Source: Pseudomonadota bacterium (lineage in GTDB: Bacteria; Pseudomonadota; Alphaproteobacteria; Rhizobiales; Rhizobiaceae). From it: DNA of 20,589 bases. Position numbers and translations under genes: made by a program. A model generated the notes under the pieces. The model was given only the letters and a program-made list of their open reading frames with translations. It was not told the DNA's origin and ran no database searches. The DNA lies in assembly GCA_023433855.1 (NCBI GenBank), contig JAEYTV010000226.1, positions 1 to 20,589 of the forward strand, in the 5' to 3' direction. Shown piece by piece: positions 15,037 to 20,589 of this stretch (its first letter is position 1; every line of letters starts with the position of its first letter).

Positions 15037-15510
15037 ATGCTGTTTGGGCAATCGGTCTTCCAGTCGGTGCTGACCCGGCTGAAGGAAGAACGAAGCGAGG
15101 AAGACGCCGAAGAGCCGGACTACCGGTTCCGCATCAAGGGGCTCGGTCTTGGCTTCGTCGCATCCACGCAGGATGGGCCGCCCGCGGACGGCGTTGGCCC
15201 CGCAGCGGAAGCCTATCTCGCCTTCGCGCCGGAACCGTCGGATGTCGAGCTTCCCGCACATGCGCCCGAAGCCCCGCCGGTGCCCCAGCCCCCTCCTCAC
15301 TTGCTTCGCCTGACACAGGAAGAGGTTGCGGAGGAACTCGCAATCACCGCGGCCGATACCCACGACACGCTCACCGAAAAACGGCGCCGGTTTGCCAAGG
15401 CAAACCATCCCGATGGCGTCCCGCCGGAACTTCGCGAGAACGCCAGCATTCGCATGAAGACGGCCAACCTGCTGATCGATAACGCGATGAAGGCGTTTTG
15501 CCGGAGATAG
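15037..15510 (+). CDS. Small J-domain-like protein
   Basis: This 157-residue protein has a divergent C-terminal J domain. After a Pro-rich linker (near 85-90), LTQEEVAEELAI begins helix-like segments. The HPD tripeptide falls at 124-126 within AKANHPDGVP and is followed by IRMKTANLLIDNAMKAF, which matches J-domain helix III. Such proteins may stimulate an Hsp70 ATPase such as DnaK, but zinc and client-binding domains of DnaJ are absent. The first 40 residues are charged (EERSEEDAEEP) and resemble no known domain. No membrane helix is seen. GAGGTGAGG precedes the ATG. It is on the same strand as the upstream operon but 244 bp away, so it is probably separately transcribed. Function is unproven. 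Confidence 0.75.
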   Translation: MLFGQSVFQSVLTRLKEERSEEDAEEPDYRFRIKGLGLGFVASTQDGPPADGVGPAAEAYLAFAPEPSDVELPAHAPEAPPVPQPPPHLLRLTQEEVAEELAITAADTHDTLTEKRRRFAKANHPDGVPPELRENASIRMKTANLLIDNAMKAFCRR

Positions 15511-15547
15511 AGCAACGAGGCCACGTGGAGAGCGGCGGCCGGCGTGC

Positions 15548-15760
15548 CTAGTCCCTCGGCTTGTCCGAAGGCTCCTTCCCCGGCGGATCGCGCTTTTCCA
15601 GGAACAGCTTGTATGTTGCGTAGGCACCCAGCGCGCCGACAATGATCGCCCACATCATCTCGCCGGCATAGAGTTCGAAGCCCGCCCAGAGGAAGCACAC
15701 CGCAGGGATGAGTACCCGCCGCCAGAGGGGGCCGTAGAAAGGATGGTTCGGATCGATCAT
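15548..15760 (-). CDS. DUF3329 small membrane protein
   Basis: This is a roughly 70-residue protein with two predicted transmembrane helices (about 15-32 and 36-52) after IDPNHPFYGPLWRRV, the hallmark of DUF3329, and a charged tail rich in Lys, Asp and Pro. I prefer the ATG at 15760, five bases after GGAG. A GTG at 15766 would add two residues but has no proper spacing to a ribosome site. The ATG follows the stop of the ROK gene by two bases, so translation is probably coupled to the repressor gene. No function is known for the family. It is convergent with the J-domain gene. Confidence 0.75.
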   Translation of the reverse strand: MIDPNHPFYGPLWRRVLIPAVCFLWAGFELYAGEMMWAIIVGALGAYATYKLFLEKRDPPGKEPSDKPRD

Positions 15761-15762
15761 TG

Positions 15763-16989
15763 TCACTCCCCGGCCGCCTGGATATGCGGCCTTGAGACGA
15801 TGATATCCCGATCAACGATCGAAAAAGCAAGATTGAGATGTCCTTCGAACACAAGCGAGGTCTCATCCGGCACGCAGGTCAGGGCCGGCATGCCGCCGAG
15901 CCGCACCGCCTGCGTCTGGGAAAGTCCCTCCTCTATGCCCGGCTGCAGGAGATCCTGGTGGCGCGTACCCGGCCCGGTGATGAAGACAGGCATGTGGCCG
16001 TACAGGCTCAACAGCCGCGACAGGCCGTTGCCGAGCGCAATGCCCGCCTGCCGGAAAGCAAGTTGCGCACCGCGGTGTCCCTGGCGCGCCCGGGTTGCAA
16101 TCTTGTCAACCTCGGAAAGCGGCACGAATTTCGCCGGCATCGTGTCCGTGGGGACCTCGAAGGCGTTACGCAGGATGGCGTAGAAACCTGCATAAGCCTC
16201 CACGCAGCCCCTGGCCCCGCAACGGCAAAGGGCACCGCTGGGAATATGCAGCATGTGGCCGAAATTCGGTGCGGATATCTCGGGGGCCGCCGCCGCGACC
16301 CGCCGCGCAATTCCAAGGCCGATGCTGTGCCCGAGCGAGACCGCCGCAAGCACCGGCGCGCCCTGCTCCGCCTTCCGTTCCTCGCGCTCGAGCAGCGCTG
16401 CGGCGACGAGATGGGTCTCGTTCTTGAGGACGATCTTGGCGGACCATTCCTGCGTCAGCGCATCGGAGAAATCGACCTCCTGCGAGCCGAAGATCGGAGA
16501 CCAGACAAGCAGTGGTTCGGATGGGTGTACCAGCCCCTTGCTGCTGATGGAGACGAGCAACACCTCTTGCGGGCTCACGCGGGAACGGGCAGCCGTGCGC
16601 CCCAGACCGGCCGAAACGGACCGAAGGAATGCCGCCGGTCCATCCTCACTCCTCGGTTCAGTGAACCGGTCGAGCAGCGTGCCGGCATAATCGACGAGCG
16701 AATACTGTATGGAAGCGGAGGAAATGATGACGGTGATGAGGTAGCCGCAATGTCGGCGCTGGCTGAAGAACACGCGGGGCCGCCCCCGACCGGAGGCTGC
16801 CTGCTGTTCGCTCTTCTCGATGATTCGGGCACGTTCGAGGTCGGCGGTGATGGCAGACACGGTCGCCGAGGCCAACCCCGTTTCGTCGGAAATCTCGGTA
16901 TGGGCCAGACGGCCATGGCGACGCAGGGCGGACAGCACGAGCGCGCTATTTCGCTGGCGGACCAGTTCCGTACTCGATTTCGCCAGCAT
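15763..16989 (-). CDS. xylR: ROK-family transcriptional repressor, xylose-regulator (XylR/NagC-like)
   Basis: This 408-residue regulator has an N-terminal winged helix-turn-helix at about 28-60 (TEISDETGLASATVSAITADLE), followed by a ROK sugar-binding domain. The zinc motif CRCGARGCVE (Cys255, Cys257, Cys262) is intact and preceded by FGHM. The sugar-kinase catalytic Asp region reads KNETH, so it is not a kinase, as usual for ROK regulators. In rhizobia such genes lie next to xylose uptake genes and repress them until the sugar binds (family knowledge). Here it is divergent from xylF across 201 bp that contain a perfect inverted repeat. GGAGGGG lies about nine bases before the ATG. The ligand, probably D-xylose, is inferred from the neighbours. 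Confidence 0.88.
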   Translation of the reverse strand: MLAKSSTELVRQRNSALVLSALRRHGRLAHTEISDETGLASATVSAITADLERARIIEKSEQQAASGRGRPRVFFSQRRHCGYLITVIISSASIQYSLVDYAGTLLDRFTEPRSEDGPAAFLRSVSAGLGRTAARSRVSPQEVLLVSISSKGLVHPSEPLLVWSPIFGSQEVDFSDALTQEWSAKIVLKNETHLVAAALLEREERKAEQGAPVLAAVSLGHSIGLGIARRVAAAAPEISAPNFGHMLHIPSGALCRCGARGCVEAYAGFYAILRNAFEVPTDTMPAKFVPLSEVDKIATRARQGHRGAQLAFRQAGIALGNGLSRLLSLYGHMPVFITGPGTRHQDLLQPGIEEGLSQTQAVRLGGMPALTCVPDETSLVFEGHLNLAFSIVDRDIIVSRPHIQAAGE

Positions 16990-17053
16990 GCGTCGCAGGC
17001 CCCTCCTTGGCCCTCACCGGTTACGGCAGCACTTGCCCGCTCGCAAGGGCCGA

Positions 17054-17084
17054 TTGACAGGCTTTTGAATCTCTGACATCTAAT
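17054..17084 (+). promoter_or_regulatory. Promoter of the xylFHG operon
   Basis: A perfect -35 TTGACA lies at 17054-17059. The -10 falls around 17077-17084 (CATCTAAT; spacing 17-19 depending on hexamer choice). The following inverted repeat begins at its end, as expected for a repressor-blocked promoter. Confidence 0.65.
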
Positions 17085-17102
17085 TTCTCGACTGTCGAGA
17101 AA
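17084..17102. promoter_or_regulatory. Probable ROK-repressor operator
   Basis: TTTCTCGAC, one central T, and GTCGAGAAA form a perfect 9+1+9 inverted repeat placed where transcription would begin. This is the only long perfect repeat in the gap between the ROK gene and xylF. The repressor identity is inferred from adjacency. Confidence 0.75.
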
Positions 17103-17190
17103 AAAGCGGGGACGCTCTTTTTGGCAGCTTATCTGGCGGGGGGAGAGCACGGAGGCTTGACGCCCATCCGCCGTCACTCGGGAGGACAAT

Positions 17191-18231
17191 ATGAAGTCTT
17201 TTGTAAAGCTGATGGCCGGCGCAGCCATTGTTGTGTCGATGCAGACTGCCGCTTTTGCCCAGGAACTCGTGGTCGGCGTATCCTGGTCGAACTTCCAGGA
17301 AGAGCGCTGGAAGACCGATGAGGCTGCCATCAAGAAGGCCCTCGACGCCGCCGGCGCCAAGTACATTTCCGCCGATGCCCAGTCCTCGGCCTCCAAACAG
17401 CTGACGGATGTCGAATCCCTCATCTCGCAAGGCGCGAACGCCTTGATCGTGCTGGCCCAGGATTCGGACGCGATCGGCCCCGCAATCGAAAAGGCGACCG
17501 CTGAAGGCATACCCGTTGTCGGTTACGACCGGCTCATCGAGAACCCGGAAGCCTTCTACATCACCTTCGACAACAAGGAAGTCGGCCGCATGCAGGCCCG
17601 CGAAGTGTTCAAGGTGAAGCCGGAAGGAAATTACGTCTTCATCAAGGGCTCCTCTTCCGACCCGAACGCCGACTTCCTGTTCTCCGGACAGCTGGAGGTC
17701 CTGAAGGAAGCAATGGACGCCGGCAAGATCAAGAACGTCGGCGAGGCCTATACGGACGGCTGGAAGCCCGAGAACGCCCAGAAGAACATGGAGCAGTTCC
17801 TGACCGCCAACAACAACGAAGTTGACGCTGTGGTCGCTTCAAATGACGGCACCGCCGGCGGCGCGATCGCCGCCCTCGACGCGCAGGGGCTGGCAGGCTC
17901 CGTGCCGGTGTCCGGCCAGGATGCGGACAAGGCGGCGCTGAACCGTGTTGCCCTCGGCACCCAGACCGTCTCGGTCTGGAAGGACTCCCGTGAACTCGGC
18001 AAGAACGCCGCCGAGATCGCGCTTGCACTTGCAGGCGGCAAGAAGATGACCGAGATCCCCGGCGGGCAGGTGTTCGAAGGCGGACCGAAGAAGGCCAAGA
18101 TGCAGTCGGTCTTCCTGACGCCGCTGCCGGTCACCAAGGACAACCTCGACGTCGTCATCGACGCCGGCTGGATCAGCAAGGAAGAGGCCTGCCAGGGCGT
18201 GAAGCCTGGTTCGGTCGCGGCCTGCAAATAA
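17191..18231 (+). CDS. xylF: D-xylose ABC transporter substrate-binding protein
   Basis: This 346-residue periplasmic sugar-binding protein has a cleavable signal peptide (about 23 residues, ending AFA before QE). The mature protein has the periplasmic-binding-protein type I fold. Its sequence follows E. coli XylF closely at several places: [84 protein letters not shown] and [20 protein letters not shown]. It delivers D-xylose (or a near relative) to XylH/XylG. GGAGG precedes the ATG with good spacing. It is the first gene of the operon under a ROK-type operator. A GC-rich hairpin lies in the 172-bp gap before xylH. Confidence 0.93.
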   Translation: MKSFVKLMAGAAIVVSMQTAAFAQELVVGVSWSNFQEERWKTDEAAIKKALDAAGAKYISADAQSSASKQLTDVESLISQGANALIVLAQDSDAIGPAIEKATAEGIPVVGYDRLIENPEAFYITFDNKEVGRMQAREVFKVKPEGNYVFIKGSSSDPNADFLFSGQLEVLKEAMDAGKIKNVGEAYTDGWKPENAQKNMEQFLTANNNEVDAVVASNDGTAGGAIAALDAQGLAGSVPVSGQDADKAALNRVALGTQTVSVWKDSRELGKNAAEIALALAGGKKMTEIPGGQVFEGGPKKAKMQSVFLTPLPVTKDNLDVVIDAGWISKEEACQGVKPGSVAACK

Positions 18232-18259
18232 CGGCAGTTCCGGCTCTCATGCGAACAAT

Positions 18260-18295
18260 CCGACGCCGCAGCGTTTCCGAGGCGGCGTCGGTTTT
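18260..18295 (+). terminator. Hairpin with T tract between xylF and xylH
   Basis: CCGACGCCGC and GCGGCGTCGG make a perfect 10-bp stem around a 12-base loop, followed by TTTT. It would act as a partial terminator or 3'-end stabiliser, giving more binding protein than permease, as is common in ABC importer operons. Confidence 0.65.
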
Positions 18296-18403
18296 GGTAT
18301 AGGATGACGAGGCTGCGGCAGTACGCCGAAGCCGGGAACGTCATGGCGGGCGCAACGGGCACATGCGCCACGCGCCTCGACGAACGGTGGGGAATGGCAG
18401 GAC

Positions 18404-19714
18404 ATGGCCGACACGGTACATTCCACGACAGCGGCGGCAGGTAGGGCAGACGGCAATCTTGTTGCCCGCTTTTTCCGTGCGACCGAGATTGATACGCGCA
18501 TGCTCGGCATGGTCGGCGCACTTCTGATCATCTGGGTAGGCTTCCACATCCTGACGGGCGGGCTGTTCCTGACCCCGCGCAACCTATGGAACCTGTCGGT
18601 CCAGACAGCTTCGGTCGCGGTGATGGCGACCGGCATGGTGCTCGTCATCGTCACCCGCAACATCGATCTGTCGGTTGGCTCCATACTGGGCTTCACCGGC
18701 ATGACGATGGGCGTCCTGCAGGCTCGCCTCCTGCCGGAACTGCTCGGTTTCAATCATCCGGCAATCTGGATCATCGCACTCATGTGCGGTCTGGCCGTCG
18801 GCGGTCTGATCGGGATGCTGCACGGGGTGATCATCGCCTTCCTTGGCGTTCCTTCCTTCATAGTCACGCTCGGCGGTCTTCTGGTGTGGCGAGGCGCGAC
18901 CTGGTTCGTGACGAGCGGCCAGACAGTGGCCCCCATGGATCCCAGCTTCCGCCTGATGGGGGGAGGCACCGAGGGCTCGATCGGGGCGACATGGAGCTGG
19001 ATTGTCGGGATCCTTGCCTGCCTGGCGATCATCGCGGGGATCATCAATGCGCGCCGCCAGCGCAAGCGTTTCCATTTTCCGCGCCGCCCCGTGTGGGCGG
19101 AATATGTGCTGGTCGCACTTGGCTGTGCCGTCGTGCTCGGCGCCGTCTGGGTGGTCAACCGCTACTACTGGCCCGTCAACATCGCCCGCCGCTATGCCGA
19201 GGAACACAACATCGCCTGGCCCGAAGGCGGCCTTCTGATCTCGCAGGGTATTGCGGTCCCGGTACTGATGGCGATCGCCGTTGGCATCGTCATGACCTTC
19301 ATCGCCACCCGTTTGCGCTTCGGACGGTATGTCTTCGCGATCGGCGGCAACCCGGAAGCGGCCGAACTCGCCGGCATCAAGACGCGCTGGGTAACGGTGA
19401 AGATCTTCGCGCTGATGGGTCTGCTCTGTGCCATCGCGGCGGCGATCTCAACCGCCCGCCTCAACGCGGCCACCAATGCCCAGGGTGAACTGGACGAACT
19501 CTACACCATCGCCGCGGCCGTGATCGGCGGTACCTCGCTGGGGGGTGGCATGGGCTCGATCGCCGGCGCCATGCTCGGGGCCCTGGTGATGCAGTCGTTG
19601 CAATCGGGCATGGTTCTTCTTGGTATCGACACGCCGTTCCAGAGAATCGTGGTTGGCGCCGTGCTGGTCCTCGCCGTCTGGCTCGACACTGTCTACCGCT
19701 CCCGCGCCAAATAA
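18404..19714 (+). CDS. xylH: Sugar (xylose) ABC transporter permease
   Basis: This 436-residue inner-membrane permease of the XylH/RbsC (BPD_transp_2) family has about ten hydrophobic helices. Signature stretches are [31 protein letters not shown] (near 66-96), [27 protein letters not shown], and the C-terminal [31 protein letters not shown] that faces the ATPase. A longer hydrophilic loop with WAEYVL and [12 protein letters not shown], typical of XylH rather than RbsC, lies in the middle. It forms the membrane channel with XylG and docks XylF. Start is the ATG at 18404 after GCAGGAC. The gap to xylG is 14 bp, so the two are co-transcribed and probably coupled. No defect is visible. Confidence 0.92.
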   Translation: MADTVHSTTAAAGRADGNLVARFFRATEIDTRMLGMVGALLIIWVGFHILTGGLFLTPRNLWNLSVQTASVAVMATGMVLVIVTRNIDLSVGSILGFTGMTMGVLQARLLPELLGFNHPAIWIIALMCGLAVGGLIGMLHGVIIAFLGVPSFIVTLGGLLVWRGATWFVTSGQTVAPMDPSFRLMGGGTEGSIGATWSWIVGILACLAIIAGIINARRQRKRFHFPRRPVWAEYVLVALGCAVVLGAVWVVNRYYWPVNIARRYAEEHNIAWPEGGLLISQGIAVPVLMAIAVGIVMTFIATRLRFGRYVFAIGGNPEAAELAGIKTRWVTVKIFALMGLLCAIAAAISTARLNAATNAQGELDELYTIAAAVIGGTSLGGGMGSIAGAMLGALVMQSLQSGMVLLGIDTPFQRIVVGAVLVLAVWLDTVYRSRAK

Positions 19715-19728
19715 TAGGAGTTCCCATC

Positions 19729-20514
19729 GTGACGGACCAAACCACTCCGCTCGTGGAATTAAAGAACATTTCCATCTCGTTTGGCGGGATCCACGCAGTC
19801 GAAAATGCGTCGGTTGACCTGTTTCCCGGCGAAGTCGTTGCGCTGCTCGGCCATAACGGCGCCGGCAAATCCACTCTTATCAAGATCCTGTCCGGCGCCT
19901 ACCGGCGTGACGAAGGAGAGATCCTGATCAGCGGCGAGCCTGCAGAGATCCGCAATCCCCGCGACGCCAAGAAATACGGCATCGAGACGATCTACCAGAC
20001 GCTCGCGGTTGCCGACAACGTGGATGCCGCAGCCAACCTCTACCTGGGCCGCGAACTGCAGACGAAATGGGGAACCCTTGACGACGTCGCGATGGAAGCG
20101 AATACCCGCAAGGTCATGGGCCGCCTCAACCCCAACTTCAAGCGATTCAAGGAGCCGGTCCGGGCATTGTCAGGCGGCCAGCGTCAGTCGGTGGCGATTG
20201 CACGCGCCATCCTCTTCGACGCCAGGATCCTCATCATGGACGAGCCGACAGCCGCGCTCGGACCGCAGGAGACGGCGCAGGTCGGCGACCTCATCAAGCA
20301 GTTGAAGCGCGAGGGAATCGGCATCTTCCTGATCAGCCACGACATCCATGATGTCTTCGACCTCGCCGACCGGGCCTTCGTCATGAAGAACGGCAAGGTG
20401 GTCGGCCACGCCCGCACGGAAGACGTCACCAAGGACGAAGTGCTCGGCATGATCATTCTCGGAAAAGTGCCACCGGGAGCAACGCCCGGGCCCGGCGCCA
20501 TGAAAGTGGCGTGA
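19729..20514 (+). CDS. xylG: Sugar ABC transporter ATPase, single nucleotide-binding domain (XylG-like)
   Basis: This 261-residue ATPase has all expected motifs: Walker [10 protein letters not shown] (41-49), a Q-loop YQTLAVADN, the signature LSGGQ (147-151), Walker [11 protein letters not shown] with Asp171/Glu172, and H-loop His204 in LISHD. E. coli XylG has two such domains in about 510 residues; this one has one, like rhizobial FrcA, and should work as a homodimer. It starts at a GTG with TAGGAG eight bases upstream, and the upstream gene is xylH. The C-terminus ends with a short Pro/Gly-rich tail. No sign of a truncated second domain follows the stop, so the short size is native rather than a frameshift. 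Substrate follows from the operon. Confidence 0.9.
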   Translation: MTDQTTPLVELKNISISFGGIHAVENASVDLFPGEVVALLGHNGAGKSTLIKILSGAYRRDEGEILISGEPAEIRNPRDAKKYGIETIYQTLAVADNVDAAANLYLGRELQTKWGTLDDVAMEANTRKVMGRLNPNFKRFKEPVRALSGGQRQSVAIARAILFDARILIMDEPTAALGPQETAQVGDLIKQLKREGIGIFLISHDIHDVFDLADRAFVMKNGKVVGHARTEDVTKDEVLGMIILGKVPPGATPGPGAMKVA

Positions 20515-20540
20515 TTGGCGTTGATCCCTGACGCGTGCCG

Positions 20541-20568
20541 CCCTTCTCGATCCGCCGTCTCAGAAGGG
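20541..20568. repeat. Inverted repeat downstream of xylG
   Basis: CCCTTCT and AGAAGGG form a 7-bp perfect stem with a 14-base loop, 26 bp after the stop. No T tract follows, so termination is doubtful. The sequence beyond the window may continue the operon. Confidence 0.3.
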
Positions 20569-20589
20569 TATGGTCGGGGGGGGCCACCG

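Noticed and set aside
16990..17053. A second ROK operator near the repressor start
   Set aside because: No inverted repeat comparable to the one at 17084-17102 is present in this stretch.

Overview
This 20.6 kb window looks like ordinary chromosome from an alphaproteobacterium of the Rhizobiaceae (Rhizobium, Agrobacterium, Ensifer, Shinella or Ciceribacter type). The evidence is high GC throughout, CTTGAC-type promoters, TTG and GTG starts, and gene families typical of rhizobia: a split MnmC pair, the ATP-grasp/alpha-E/transglutaminase trio, DUF3329, and a ROK-controlled xylose transporter with a one-domain ATPase. I see no rRNA, tRNA, insertion sequence, CRISPR array or phage gene. Genus assignment is inference.

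Left part (1-3600). A ureide-catabolism allantoinase (puuE, cut by the window edge) and a DUF1045 protein lie on the minus strand. The DUF1045 protein seems to have lost three of the four His/Thr residues of its two 2H motifs. An FAD oxidoreductase (minus) and the tRNA methyltransferase MnmD (plus) are divergent and share the bases of their start codons. Together they resemble the two halves of bifunctional MnmC.

Middle part (3668-11252). A 1238-residue hybrid histidine kinase (about five PAS-like modules, HisKA, HATPase, two receivers, no HPt) lies on the minus strand. Two different perfect palindromes 30 bp apart sit upstream of it. Next come a small exported glycine-zipper protein with a hairpin terminator, a RhlE-type DEAD-box RNA helicase behind a long hairpin-rich leader, a strong intrinsic terminator, and a convergent EamA/DMT exporter.

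Right-middle part (11560-15510). A tight plus-strand operon encodes a circularly permuted ATP-grasp ligase, an alpha-E protein and a transglutaminase-like cysteine protease. This is a widespread but functionally unassigned system predicted to make or attach peptides. The proteasome-like Anbu peptidase that often accompanies it is absent here. A small J-domain-like protein gene follows.

Right part (15548-20514). A ROK-family repressor (xylR-like), with a DUF3329 membrane protein coupled to its 3' end, is divergent from a D-xylose-type ABC importer: periplasmic binding protein xylF, permease xylH and a single-domain ATPase xylG. A TTGACA promoter with a perfect 9+1+9 inverted repeat just after its -10 region precedes xylF and is the likely ROK operator. 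A GC-rich hairpin between xylF and xylH probably lowers expression of the membrane components relative to the binding protein.
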